From assembly GCA_900547165.1 (NCBI GenBank), contig URFZ01000006.1:56938-120937 (forward strand): a stretch of DNA of 64,000 nucleotides. The letters run 5' to 3'. The stretch is from an uncultured Eubacteriales bacterium (GTDB taxonomy: Bacteria > Bacillota > Clostridia > Oscillospirales > UBA644). The notes beneath the pieces were generated by a model. It saw only the letters and a program-made list of their open reading frames with translations, was not told the DNA's origin and did no database searches. Of this stretch, positions 40,676 through 50,040 are shown piece after piece. The position numbers and the translations under genes are program-made. Each line of letters opens with the position of its first letter. Position 1 is the stretch's first letter.

Positions 40676-42286
40676 CTATTTGTTTATAAGAAAGTCAATA
40701 AGCGTATCAATATCCTTTTTGCCGAATGAAACGTCGTTTTCGTTGACAACAAGGCACGGAACGCTCATTATTTTATACTTTTCCCGCAAGTCGGGGAAAA
40801 GGCTTACGTCATATACTTCCGCTGTTATATTTTCGTTTATCGTGGCTGTTTTTTGTGCCGCCGCCACGAGTTCGGGGCACATCGAGCAGGTGAGAGTTAC
40901 AAGTATTTTCATGTCTGTTTTCGGCAGAGATTTAATTTTCTTCTCCGTTTCGGCGCTTATTTTTAATCCCGAATCGGACGATGCATTGAGTAGTCCGAGA
41001 ATGAACGGCGTAAATTCATGTCCCGTAGGCACGCCGTGAAAGCCGAGCCCTGTCTTCTTAACGTCGGCTGTCAGAATTTCGACGAACGGTTTATGCTGTT
41101 CTTCGCTGTTTTCCGCCGTCGTTACATTTAGTTTTTCTGTTTTCACAGCCAGTTCCGTTACGAACTTCCGCAGTTCTTCGGACTTCGGTGTTTTGTCAAG
41201 ATGCAGTTTGAGCGTCAGCGGTTTTTTCATTTTTTCAAAAACTTTATCCAACTGTTCCGTTACCTTATCATCAAACAGTTTTTGGGTCTCGGGGGTTGGG
41301 TCTGTCTTGTTTACGGCAGGCTCGTTTTTCGGATTAAATCCTGTTTTTCGCTGCATTGCCGCCGCATATTTTTCAAGTTCGGTTGCCGCAGTCGCACCGT
41401 CGGACACCGCAGTAACGACTTGACGAAGCGTTTTTTCGCAAACATCACCTGCCGCGTAAACGCCGTCAATGTTTGTTTTTTGTGTCTTGTCCGTCAGGAT
41501 ATATCCGTACTTGTCCGTCGCAACAGCCTTTGCAAAAAGTTCCGAGGCGGGTTCATATCCGACAAACACAAACACCCCGAACGCATCGTCTTTGCTCGCA
41601 AAAGTCGTTTCTTTTCCCGTTTTATTATTTTTATAAATAATTTTGTTCGGATATTCGCCGCCATCGACGCCGACAACTTCCGTGTTCGTCATCACTGTTA
41701 TTTTCGGATTCTCCTTTGCTTTTTCCGCGACAGCCGCCGCGCAGGTAAAATCGTCTTCACGGACAAGAACCGTAACGTGTTTTGCGTACCGTGTCAGAAA
41801 AACGCTTTCTTCCGCCGCCGCAAAGCCGCCGCCGATAACAAAGATTTCCTTTCCCGTAAAAAATTCTCCGTCGCATGTCGCGCAATATGCAACGCCGTGT
41901 CCTTTGAATTTCTCCTCTCCCGGAAAACCGAGCGTTCTCGGGCGTGCGCCGGTTGCAATCAAAACCCCGAATGATGAAAAAACGCCTTTGTCCGTTTTTA
42001 CGGTTTTGATATCATCCGTAAGATCTGTATCCCGCACTTCCGCTACCGAAAATTCCGCGCCGAACTTTTCTCCTTGCCTGCGCATGACTTGTGTCAGGTA
42101 TTTTCCGTCTGTCTTTTCTATTCCGGGGTAGTTGACCACTTCGGACGTTATTGTTATCTGTCCTCCGAACGTTTCTTTTTCGAGAACAAGAACTCTGTAA
42201 CGCGCCCGTGCGAGATATATTGCGGCGGAAAGTCCCGCAGGACCTCCGCCGATAATTATTACGTCGTAAATATCCTTTTCGTCCAT
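40676..42286 (-). CDS. Thioredoxin-reductase/AhpF-like flavoprotein with permuted domains
   Basis: 536 residues. Residues 1-310 are a thioredoxin-reductase core: FAD motif IIIGGGPAGLSAAIYLARA, redox motif YCATCDGE, NAD-binding IFVIGGGFAAAEE and TNIDGVYAAGDVCEK. After a ~30-residue linker, residues ~345-536 match the paired thioredoxin-like N-terminal domain of AhpF, with LVTLTCSMCPELV as its active CxxC. In AhpF this domain is N-terminal; here it is C-terminal. It presumably passes electrons from NAD(P)H to the peroxiredoxin whose stop overlaps its start. Confidence 0.92.
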   Translation of the reverse strand: MDEKDIYDVIIIGGGPAGLSAAIYLARARYRVLVLEKETFGGQITITSEVVNYPGIEKTDGKYLTQVMRRQGEKFGAEFSVAEVRDTDLTDDIKTVKTDKGVFSSFGVLIATGARPRTLGFPGEEKFKGHGVAYCATCDGEFFTGKEIFVIGGGFAAAEESVFLTRYAKHVTVLVREDDFTCAAAVAEKAKENPKITVMTNTEVVGVDGGEYPNKIIYKNNKTGKETTFASKDDAFGVFVFVGYEPASELFAKAVATDKYGYILTDKTQKTNIDGVYAAGDVCEKTLRQVVTAVSDGATAATELEKYAAAMQRKTGFNPKNEPAVNKTDPTPETQKLFDDKVTEQLDKVFEKMKKPLTLKLHLDKTPKSEELRKFVTELAVKTEKLNVTTAENSEEQHKPFVEILTADVKKTGLGFHGVPTGHEFTPFILGLLNASSDSGLKISAETEKKIKSLPKTDMKILVTLTCSMCPELVAAAQKTATINENITAEVYDVSLFPDLREKYKIMSVPCLVVNENDVSFGKKDIDTLIDFLINK

Positions 42287-42849
42287 TACAGCAACCCCAC
42301 AAGATCAAGGCTCGGTTTAAGAGTTTCTTCTCCCGGAGTCCATTTTGCGGGACAGACTTCATCTCCGTGTTCCGCAACAAATTTGCACGCGTGCAACCGT
42401 CTGAACAGTTCCTCCGCATTTCTTCCCACGTTTCCCGCGTTGACTTCGTACATAACTATTTTGCCGTCGGGGTCAACTATAAAACTGCCGCGCTCCGCAA
42501 GTCCTTCCTTTTCAATAAGCACTTCGAAATCTCTGCACAGAGCATGTGTGGGGTCGGCAAGCATGGGAAATTCCGTCTTTGATATTCTTTCTGAACTGTC
42601 GTGCCATGCCTTATGCACGAAATGCGTATCTGTTGAGACCGTAAAAATCTCGCAGTTCTCTTTTTTGAAGTCATCATATCTGTTTTGCAGATCTTCAAGT
42701 TCTGTCGGACAAACAAAAGTAAAATCCGCGGGATAGAAAAAGAACACGCTCCATTTGCCTTTTATATCTTCCTTTGTGACCTTTTTGAAATCTTTGTTCT
42801 GATAAGCCCAAACCGAAAAATCATTTATTTCTTTACCTATAAGCGACAT
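42286..42849 (-). CDS. ahpC: Typical 2-Cys peroxiredoxin
   Basis: 187 residues of AhpC type. The peroxidatic Cys is in FYPADFTFVCPTELEDL (about residue 48), and the resolving Cys is in GDEVCPAKWTPG near residue 166. It reduces H2O2 and alkyl hydroperoxides, with electrons from the permuted AhpF-like protein whose ATG overlaps its TAA by one base. This pair is the oxidative-stress unit of the window. Confidence 0.96.
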   Translation of the reverse strand: MSLIGKEINDFSVWAYQNKDFKKVTKEDIKGKWSVFFFYPADFTFVCPTELEDLQNRYDDFKKENCEIFTVSTDTHFVHKAWHDSSERISKTEFPMLADPTHALCRDFEVLIEKEGLAERGSFIVDPDGKIVMYEVNAGNVGRNAEELFRRLHACKFVAEHGDEVCPAKWTPGEETLKPSLDLVGLL

Positions 42850-42907
42850 ACAGATATCTCCTGTCTTTTTTTTGTTAGTTTGCGCGTCTGTCGTATGAAT
42901 ATGCGTA

Positions 42908-42935
42908 TTGACTTTTTATCTGAAAACGTTATAAT
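42908..42935 (+). promoter_or_regulatory. Promoter of the broken MATE gene
   Basis: TTGACT, 16 bp, TATAAT, 43 bp before the MATE start codon. Confidence 0.7.
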
Positions 42936-42977
42936 AATGACGTTGCGAAAATTACGGATTATGTTTGGAGGGCAGAT

Positions 42978-43520
42978 ATGAACAGGGATTTAACAAAAGG
43001 ACCTATCGTCAAGTCTATGTTGCTGTTTGCCGTTCCGATGATTTTGGGTGATCTTCTTCAACAGTGTTATAATATTGACGATACTCTGATAGTCGGTCAT
43101 TGGCTCTGCAGGAACGCGCTTGCCGCCGTAGGTTCATCTTTTACACTGATGACATTTCTGACTTCCGTTATTCTCGGATTGTGCTTGGGCAGCGGCGCTC
43201 TGTTTCCCATGCGTTTCGGACAACGGGACGAAAAAACGTTGCGCGGGAGTTTGTGCGCTTCTTTCTTTTTTATCGCAGTAGTTACTGCCTTTCTGAACAT
43301 TTTTGCGTATGTCTTTTTGGACAAACTCCGCATTTTTCTGCGAGTTCCCCTTTAAGCTTGGGGCGATATGCGCGAGTATCTGTTTGTTATATTTATAGGT
43401 ATACCCGCCGTCGGTGTTGTAGGAATTTGGTGGTCTGTGCCGATAGGTTGGATATTGGCAGATCTTGCAGGTTTGTTGTACTATAAAAATAAAAGAAAGC
43501 GCCTGCTTTCATTTTTGTGA
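42978..43520 (+). pseudogene. MATE efflux transporter, internally deleted
   Basis: The first 125 residues are a normal MATE N-terminus (KSMLLFAVPMILGDLLQQCYN; NALAAVGSSFTLMTFL). The frame then meets TAA at 43353 and, still in frame, continues MREYLFVIFIGIPAV and at once VGVVGIWWSVPIGWILADL, which is the C-terminal end of the family. About 280 residues between GIPA and VGVVG are missing and one stop codon has appeared, so the product is dead although the promoter and start signals remain. Confidence 0.88.
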
Positions 43521-43538
43521 TTAGAATTGACGCTTCAA

Positions 43539-43589
43539 AAAGCCCATACGAGGCTGACCGATGTTTCGGTATTTCCCCGTATGGGCTTT
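43539..43589. terminator. Terminator with a branched loop after the Bce-type permease gene
   Basis: AAAGCCCATACG / CGTATGGGCTTT stem with a 27-base loop that contains a second short hairpin (CCGA/TCGG); T-rich on both sides. Confidence 0.75.
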
Positions 43590-43601
43590 GTTTGTTATTG
43601 T

Positions 43602-45653
43602 TTATTTTGCGTCGCTTACAATACGGTAGTAGGCGTTTGAAGTTATTTTATAAACAAGCGCATAGAATATCGCGTAAACAAAAAAGGTTCCTATCGTTAC
43701 AAGCGCAAAAAGCGTTATGTTCTGCAATCCGGACAGTGCAAGCATTTTTTTGACCATCGGAAACGCAAACGCCAAGTGCAGCGCCGCAAAAAGGAGCGGC
43801 AAAAAGAAGACCGTCAGCAGTTGTGAGTTTATGCTCTTTCGGATCTCTTTTTTAGTCATGCCTATCTTCTGCATAATATCGAAACGCGCCTGATCCTCAT
43901 AGCCCTCCGTTATCTGCTTGTAATAGATTATCAGAACCGCGGCAAAGATGAAGATTACGCTGAGAAGTATGCCGAGAAAGAAAAGTCCGCCGTATGTGCA
44001 ATAGAAATCATTCCTGTTATTTTCGCGGCTTTCGACGTTTATTGAACCGTATCCCAGCTTTTCGGAAAGGGAAAGATCTGAAAGCGTATCGGAGTAGGCT
44101 ATCTTTTGCGCGAGAGCAATTTGACCGTCGGCGTCAAGTCCCGTGTCAAAATTGAACGTGTACCTGAAAAGGACGTTGACAGGATCTTTCGCTGCGTATA
44201 TGTCTTCAATGATGGCGTCGGGATCGGAAGAAAAGATTATCAAAGACTGCGAAGGATTCATCGCCGCATCGCCTCTTTCAAAATCTGACGCGATCACGTC
44301 TTTAACATGATATGACTGTTTGCCGTTGAAACTCAAGGTGTCGTTCTCGAATTTTCTACCGTTTCCGTAAAAGGAGACGATCACTTCGTTTTTGTCAAGT
44401 TTTTCGCTATATTCGCTCATCGCATTGAAATCCGAGAGGGGGATGATGTATATCCAATATACGCCGCTTGCCGTTGCGTTGAATTCAGAATAGGAATAGA
44501 CATCTTCCGCGTTTGTCAGAAAATCAGAACCCCTCGCGAGCGCCGAAAATGATATGCTTCGGTAAGCGCTTGTGTTTGATACTGTCGCCCCGTTTTCTGT
44601 CGCCGTTTTTGCGATTTCATCGCGAACGGTTGCCGCGTTTTCTTTCGTCGCCGCATCAGCTCTTCTGAAAGTGACTGTTGTGTTAATCTCTCTCGGATAG
44701 AGTTTTTTGACAGCGTCGTCCGCACCGAAATACAGGCTTGCCGTTGAAGAGATCATAACAAGCACCATTGTGGCGAGAATGCAGACGGACGCAAGCCCCG
44801 CGCCGTTTCGCTTCATTCTGTAAGCCATTGATGAGACAGAGACAAAATGCGACGGCTTGTAATAGTATTTTTTATTTTTCTGTAAAATTCTGCAAAACGA
44901 GACAGAACCGGCTATCATTGTCAGATAAGTTCCGAGAATGACCATTATCACCGCGATAAAGAACATCAGCATCGCGGCAATCGGGTCTTTTATCGAAACC
45001 GCGAGCCAATACGCGCCTCCGAGAAGCAAAATGCCGAGTATTCCGATGAAAATGTTTCCTTTCGGGGGCTTTTCACCGAGATTTTCGCTTCGCAGAAGTG
45101 CCGCCGTATTTGAAAATCTGATTTGCCTGATTGAATTGAGAAGCAACAGCAGAAAAATCGCTCCGAACACGGCAACAGTCATAACTATCGCAAGGGGAGA
45201 GATCGAAAACGAATACTTTACCGCGCCGTTCAGAATATTGACAAGCGCAAGTTCCGCAAGTTTTGATATTGCTATGCCTATAAACAGCCCGACCGCAAGA
45301 GAAAACAGCGCAATTATCAGCGATTCCCATACAAGAATTATGCCGATATTTCGTTTGCCCATACCGAGGATATTATATAGTCCGAACTCCTTTTTTCTGC
45401 GCTTCATCAGAAACGAGTTCGTGTAAAAAAGGAATATGCACGCAAAAACCGCGATTACGATTATGCCGAACAACAATATCTTCTGTACCGTGCTTCCGCT
45501 CTGCATCGCTCCGACGGTCTCGCTTTTTTGCAGAAACGTGATAATATAGAACATCGTGACCATTCCGACGCAAGTCAGAATGTATGGGATATACAGCCTT
45601 TTGTTTTTGCGTATCCCGTCAAGTGCAAGTTTTGGATAAAATGCGCCTTTCAT
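43602..45653 (-). CDS. BceB-type ABC transporter permease
   Basis: 683 residues with about ten membrane helices and a ~200-residue outside domain (residues ~310-520) between helices 7 and 8, the BceB/FtsX layout that both senses and removes peptide antibiotics. The N-terminal helices are followed by RRKKEFGLYNILGMGKRNIG, the cytosolic coupling region typical for the family. Its start overlaps the ATPase stop (ATGA). It works with the kinase and regulator at 46.5-48.2 kb. Confidence 0.93.
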   Translation of the reverse strand: MKGAFYPKLALDGIRKNKRLYIPYILTCVGMVTMFYIITFLQKSETVGAMQSGSTVQKILLFGIIVIAVFACIFLFYTNSFLMKRRKKEFGLYNILGMGKRNIGIILVWESLIIALFSLAVGLFIGIAISKLAELALVNILNGAVKYSFSISPLAIVMTVAVFGAIFLLLLLNSIRQIRFSNTAALLRSENLGEKPPKGNIFIGILGILLLGGAYWLAVSIKDPIAAMLMFFIAVIMVILGTYLTMIAGSVSFCRILQKNKKYYYKPSHFVSVSSMAYRMKRNGAGLASVCILATMVLVMISSTASLYFGADDAVKKLYPREINTTVTFRRADAATKENAATVRDEIAKTATENGATVSNTSAYRSISFSALARGSDFLTNAEDVYSYSEFNATASGVYWIYIIPLSDFNAMSEYSEKLDKNEVIVSFYGNGRKFENDTLSFNGKQSYHVKDVIASDFERGDAAMNPSQSLIIFSSDPDAIIEDIYAAKDPVNVLFRYTFNFDTGLDADGQIALAQKIAYSDTLSDLSLSEKLGYGSINVESRENNRNDFYCTYGGLFFLGILLSVIFIFAAVLIIYYKQITEGYEDQARFDIMQKIGMTKKEIRKSINSQLLTVFFLPLLFAALHLAFAFPMVKKMLALSGLQNITLFALVTIGTFFVYAIFYALVYKITSNAYYRIVSDAK

Positions 45654-46414
45654 TGTCTTTCACCGCCCGTCGCAAGAAGTGTGAGCGTGTCGGAGATCTT
45701 CTGATAGAGTTGTTCGTTAGTATCTTTTCCTCTGAAAATCTGATGAAAAACCTCTCCGTCCCTGATAAACAGCACTCTGTTTGCCGAGCTTGCCGCCTTG
45801 ACCGAATGGGTGACCATAATTATCGTCTGACCGAGCATATTTATTTTGCCGAAAAGGCGCAGCAGTTCTTCTGTCGCTTTTGAATCGAGCGCGCCCGTCG
45901 GTTCATCAGCAAGAACGAGTTTCGGGTTTGTGATCAGCGCTCTTGCAACTGCCGCACGCTGTTTTTGTCCTCCCGAGATCTCATACGGGTACTTTTTCAG
46001 AATCTCGGTTATCCCGAGATTCGCCGCTATCGGTTTGAGCTTTTCGCTCATCTGTTTGAAGTTCTTTCCCGCAAGAACGAGCGGCAGAAAAATGTTGTCC
46101 TCAACCGTGAAAGTGTCCAGCAGATTGAAGTCCTGAAAAACAAACCCGAGATTGTTCCTTCTGAATTCCGCAAGTTCCGAGTCCTTGACTTTTGCAATGT
46201 CTTTTCCGTCCAGCAACACGCTGCCCGCTGTCGGTTTGTCAAGTGCCGCGATGATATTAAGCAGTGTCGTTTTTCCCGAACCCGATTCACCCATTATTGC
46301 GACGTATTCGCCCTCTTCAACGCTGAAATCGACTTTTTTCAGCGCTTCGGTCTTGGTTGTTCCGAAACGGGAAACATAGATTTTTTTAAGTCCGTTTACT
46401 TTCAATATACTCAT
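45650..46414 (-). CDS. BceA-type ABC transporter ATP-binding protein
   Basis: 254 residues from the ATG at 46414 (GGAGGA site 5 bp upstream; an upstream in-frame start lacks one). Walker A is GESGSGKTT, the signature is EISGGQKQRAAVARAL and Walker B is KLVLADEPTGALD, the MacB/LolD-like class used by Bce modules. Expressed from its own promoter region after the kinase terminator. Confidence 0.95.
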   Translation of the reverse strand: MSILKVNGLKKIYVSRFGTTKTEALKKVDFSVEEGEYVAIMGESGSGKTTLLNIIAALDKPTAGSVLLDGKDIAKVKDSELAEFRRNNLGFVFQDFNLLDTFTVEDNIFLPLVLAGKNFKQMSEKLKPIAANLGITEILKKYPYEISGGQKQRAAVARALITNPKLVLADEPTGALDSKATEELLRLFGKINMLGQTIIMVTHSVKAASSANRVLFIRDGEVFHQIFRGKDTNEQLYQKISDTLTLLATGGERQ

Positions 46415-46457
46415 AAATCGTCCTCCGATCTTTTTTCTGCCTCCATTATAGCAGAAA

Positions 46458-46494
46458 GGGAAATGCCTCGCCATAGATAAGGCTTACATTTCCC
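46458..46494 (-). terminator. Hairpin between kinase and ABC genes
   Basis: GGGAAATG / CATTTCCC arms around a loop containing GCC/GGC pairs, directly before the ATPase gene's promoter region. It separates expression of the two-component genes from the transporter genes, as in Bce systems where the regulator induces the transporter. Confidence 0.65.
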
Positions 46495-46504
46495 GTTTCA
46501 AATC

Positions 46505-47518
46505 TTACGCTTCTGTAAGATTCAGATCGTATTGCTCAAAATTTATTGTTACTTCCGTACCTTTTCCTGTTTCGGAGCGGACGGATAGACCGCAGCCGAG
46601 TTTTTCGCATATATTCTTGCACAGATACAGCCCTATACCGCTTGCGCGCATATCTGTTCTGCCGTTTGCGCCCGTATATCCTTTTTCAAAGATTCTCGGC
46701 AGATCCGCTTCGTCTATGCCTATGCCCGTATCGGATATGCAAAGAGATTTTTCGTTTTTCATATATATTTTTATCGTTCCGTCGGACGGGGTGTATTTCA
46801 GCGCGTTTGAAAGTATTTGTTCGAACACAAATGAAAACCATTTTTCATCAGTTATGAGTTTTGAGTCAGTCGGCGTATATTCAAGTTTTATTTTTCTGTT
46901 GATAAACTCCGAAGAAAACCTCTTGACGGAGTTTTTTATTATTCGGTCAATCTCAAACTCCCTGAAAACGAAGTCCGTCGTCTTTGAGTTGAGCCGCAAG
47001 TACGCCATAACCATATCGACATACCGTTCGATTCTGAAAAGTTCCGCAAGAAGCTGCCTTGCCGTTTGTGTGTCCTCGTTTTGCAAAGTGAGTTTCATCG
47101 CGGCAATGGGCGTTTTAATTTGATGCGCCCAAACGGTGTAATACTCTATTGTATCGTTCAACCGTGCCGAAAACAGCTCTGAGGAATTGATACACTCCTG
47201 TTTCAGACCCGCAATTATCTCCTGTAAATCTTTTTCTTCAATCCCATCCGCTGACGGTATATCCGTAAGCGTTTCCGCTGTCAAATTCTTGACAGCGCTG
47301 TAATCCTTATGCTTTTTTCTTATTCGCAGGAAATCAATTGCAACAAAGACTGTGCCCGAAATCAAACAAAGCGCGGCAGGATAGGCAACCGCGCCGACAG
47401 GCAATTTGTAAAGCGCAAATGAAACTGCGAACAGCGTGCAGAAGAAAATCCCCGCAAGTATTCCGCGGCGACGCTGTTTCAGATATTGAAACAGCAGTTT
47501 TTCTTTTTGTTTTTTCAT
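46505..47518 (-). CDS. BceS-type intramembrane-sensing histidine kinase
   Basis: 337 residues. Two N-terminal helices with almost no outside loop (~residues 20-60) are followed by the H-box TVWAHQIKTPIAAMKL (phosphorylated His at about residue 134), then the ATPase boxes with NALKYTPSDG, ISDTGIGI and ASGIGLYLCK. Such kinases lack their own sensor and listen to the BceB-type permease. Six bases separate it from the response regulator gene upstream. Confidence 0.94.
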   Translation of the reverse strand: MKKQKEKLLFQYLKQRRRGILAGIFFCTLFAVSFALYKLPVGAVAYPAALCLISGTVFVAIDFLRIRKKHKDYSAVKNLTAETLTDIPSADGIEEKDLQEIIAGLKQECINSSELFSARLNDTIEYYTVWAHQIKTPIAAMKLTLQNEDTQTARQLLAELFRIERYVDMVMAYLRLNSKTTDFVFREFEIDRIIKNSVKRFSSEFINRKIKLEYTPTDSKLITDEKWFSFVFEQILSNALKYTPSDGTIKIYMKNEKSLCISDTGIGIDEADLPRIFEKGYTGANGRTDMRASGIGLYLCKNICEKLGCGLSVRSETGKGTEVTINFEQYDLNLTEA

Positions 47519-47524
47519 AACGGT

Positions 47525-48196
47525 TCAGTCAACGATGTAGCCGACGCCGAATTTTGTTTCAATAAAGTCGGCAAGTCCCGCCGCATCGAGTTTTTTTCTC
47601 AATCTGTTTACGTTTACGGTCAGCGTGTTTTCGTCAATGAACTGATCAGTCTGCCAAAGCCGCTCCATCAATTTTTCACGGCTGACGGTTTTTCCCTTGT
47701 TTTCCATCAGACACAGCAGTATACGGTATTCGTTTTTTGAAAGCGAAATTTTTTCGCCGTTTACCGAAAGCGATCCGTCGCCTGTGTTCAAAATCGCTCC
47801 CTTATGTTCAAGCAGGGGAACGGACGCTCCGAAATCGTAGGTTCTGCGAAGCAATGCACGGACTTTTGCGGTCAGAACATTCATGTCAAACGGTTTTGAA
47901 ACAAAGTCGTCCGCGCCGAGGTTCATCGCCATAACGATGTTCATATTGTCGGAGGCTGAAGAAATGAATATGACGGGTACTTTCGAAACCGCCCGTATCT
48001 GTTCGCACCAATGGTAACCGTTAAAAAACGGCAACGATATGTCAAGCAGAACGATATGCGGCTGAAACTTCGCAAATACCTGCATCACGTTTCGCAAGTC
48101 GTCGGCTTTTTTTGCCTCGATTCCCCAAGGCGCTATCTGTGCCGCCACCTCGTCCGCTATCATCGGGTCGTCCTCAACTATCAGCATCTTGTACAT
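47525..48196 (-). CDS. BceR-type OmpR-family response regulator
   Basis: 223 residues. The receiver domain has VEDDPMIADEV, the phosphoacceptor Asp in VLLDISLPFFNG (about residue 53) and FISSASD; the C-terminal winged helix has SKNEYRILLCLMENKGK and ends GVGYIVD. It presumably activates the ABC transporter genes next door in response to cell-wall-active peptides. Confidence 0.95.
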   Translation of the reverse strand: MYKMLIVEDDPMIADEVAAQIAPWGIEAKKADDLRNVMQVFAKFQPHIVLLDISLPFFNGYHWCEQIRAVSKVPVIFISSASDNMNIVMAMNLGADDFVSKPFDMNVLTAKVRALLRRTYDFGASVPLLEHKGAILNTGDGSLSVNGEKISLSKNEYRILLCLMENKGKTVSREKLMERLWQTDQFIDENTLTVNVNRLRKKLDAAGLADFIETKFGVGYIVD

Positions 48197-48228
48197 TTCC
48201 TCGCCTCCTTTCAGTTCTTATTTATATT

Positions 48229-49992
48229 TTAGGCTCTGTCGGCTATCTCTTTCGTTATCTTCGCAACAAATTCGTCAAGCGTCATTGAGATGTTTTCGCT
48301 GCCGTCGCGTGTGCGGACGGAAACGGTGCCTTCTTCCGCTTCTTTCTGACCGATTATCAGCATATACGGAACTCTGTCAACCACCTGCGCTTCGCGGATA
48401 AGATATCCGATCTTTTCGTTTCTCTGATCAAGTTCGCAGCGGACGTTGGCATTTCGCAGCGCTTCATATACTTTTTTGCCGTATTCCGTACTCTTTTCGG
48501 AAACAAGAAGTATTTTTGTTTGCAGGGGAGCGAGCCATGTCGGGAATTTGCCCGCATAATGCTCAGTCAGTATTCCGATAAATCTTTCTATTGAGCCGAA
48601 TACGACGCGGTGAATCATTATCGGTCTCTGTTTTTCACCGTTTTCCGCAACATATTCAAGTTCAAAGTTAAGCGGCATCTGGAAGTCAAGCTGTATCGTT
48701 CCGCATTGCCATGTACGGCCTATCGAGTCTTCAAGGTGGAAGTCTATCTTCGGTCCGTAGAATGCGCCGTCGCCCTCGTTTATCGTATAGGGCATATTGA
48801 GTTTTTCGAGAGCGGCTTTCAATCCGTTTGTCGCGTCCTCCCAATCCTCGTCGCTGCCCATGCTGTTTTCGGGACGTGTGGAAAGCTCAACCGCATACTT
48901 AAAGCCGAATTTGCCGTAAACCTCATTGATAAGGTGTACAACGCCCGCTATTTCGTCCGTTATCTGGTCTCTTCTCATAAAGATATGCGCGTCGTCCTGC
49001 GTGAAGCAGCGGACTCTGAAAAGACCGTGAAGCGCGCCGCGAAGTTCGTGACGGTGAACAAGCCCGAGCTCTCCCACGCGCAGGGGCAACTCTCTGTAAC
49101 TGTGCGGACGGCTTTTGTAGACCATAACTCCTCCGGGGCAGTTCATCGGCTTTACGCAATATATGTCATCGTCTATGACAGTCGAATACATATTGTCCTT
49201 GTAGTGATCCCAATGTCCGCTTGTTTCCCAGAGTTTTCTGTTCATTATCATCGGGGTGGAAACTTCGACATAACCTGCTTTTGTATGAAGTTCGCGCCAA
49301 TAGTCTATAAGCGTGTTTTTCAGTTTCATACCGTTGGGCAGGAAGAACGGGAAGCCGGGTGCTTCGTCGCAAAGCATAAAGAGTCCCATTTCTTTGCCTA
49401 TTCTTCTGTGGTCTCTCTTTTCTGCTTCTTCAAGCATTTTCAGATGTTCGTCAAGTTCGGTCTGATTTCTGAACGCGATACCCTTGACGCGGGTAAGCAT
49501 CTTGTTGTTCTTGTCATTTTTCCAATATGCACCCGATTGCCCCGTTATCTTGAACGCTTTGAGCGCTTTTGTGTAGCAAAGGTGAGGACCTACGCACATA
49601 TCCGTGTATTCGCCCTGCTTGTAAAAACTTATCTGCGCGTCGGGGGCAAGGTCTCCGATATGCTCGACTTTATATTTCTCTCCGAGGTCTTCCATAAGTT
49701 TTATCGCTTCTTCTCTCGGAAGAATAAACGGTCTTATCGGAAGATTTTCTTTTACGATCTTTTTCATTTCCGCTTCAATAGCCGCAAGGTCTTCGTCCGA
49801 CAATTTCTCTTCACCGAGGTCTACGTCGTAATAAAATCCCGTTTCGGTCGCGGGGCCGTAGGCAAAATCCGCGTCGGGGTGAAGCCTCTTTATCGCCTGC
49901 GCCATAATATGCGCCGCGCTGTGTCTTATAACGTGAAGTTCTTCCTCTTCGGGACACTCCGCAACGGTTCCGTCATTGTAGATAACTTTCAT
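48229..49992 (-). CDS. thrS: Threonyl-tRNA synthetase lacking the TGS domain
   Basis: 587 residues; typical ThrS is about 640. Only ~20 residues (MKVIYNDGTVAECPEEEEL) precede the editing-domain motif HVIRHSAAHIMAQAI, so the N-terminal TGS domain is missing. The class II core is complete: TPMIMNRKLW, the zinc ligands in KPMNCPGGV, RVRCFTQDDAHIF and HRVVFGSIERF, followed by the anticodon-binding domain. It charges tRNA-Thr. Only 48 bp lie upstream of its start, leaving no room for a T-box leader, so it is co-transcribed with the upstream gene or uses an internal promoter. Confidence 0.96.
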   Translation of the reverse strand: MKVIYNDGTVAECPEEEELHVIRHSAAHIMAQAIKRLHPDADFAYGPATETGFYYDVDLGEEKLSDEDLAAIEAEMKKIVKENLPIRPFILPREEAIKLMEDLGEKYKVEHIGDLAPDAQISFYKQGEYTDMCVGPHLCYTKALKAFKITGQSGAYWKNDKNNKMLTRVKGIAFRNQTELDEHLKMLEEAEKRDHRRIGKEMGLFMLCDEAPGFPFFLPNGMKLKNTLIDYWRELHTKAGYVEVSTPMIMNRKLWETSGHWDHYKDNMYSTVIDDDIYCVKPMNCPGGVMVYKSRPHSYRELPLRVGELGLVHRHELRGALHGLFRVRCFTQDDAHIFMRRDQITDEIAGVVHLINEVYGKFGFKYAVELSTRPENSMGSDEDWEDATNGLKAALEKLNMPYTINEGDGAFYGPKIDFHLEDSIGRTWQCGTIQLDFQMPLNFELEYVAENGEKQRPIMIHRVVFGSIERFIGILTEHYAGKFPTWLAPLQTKILLVSEKSTEYGKKVYEALRNANVRCELDQRNEKIGYLIREAQVVDRVPYMLIIGQKEAEEGTVSVRTRDGSENISMTLDEFVAKITKEIADRA

Positions 49993-50040
49993 TGTCTGTA
50001 TCTCCTTAAATACGATTGTTTTTATGTTAAGTCTTTGCTT

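Noticed and set aside
49993..50040. Possible T-box leader for thrS
   Set aside because: Only 48 bp separate thrS from the upstream stop codon, and no specifier loop or T-box sequence is seen.
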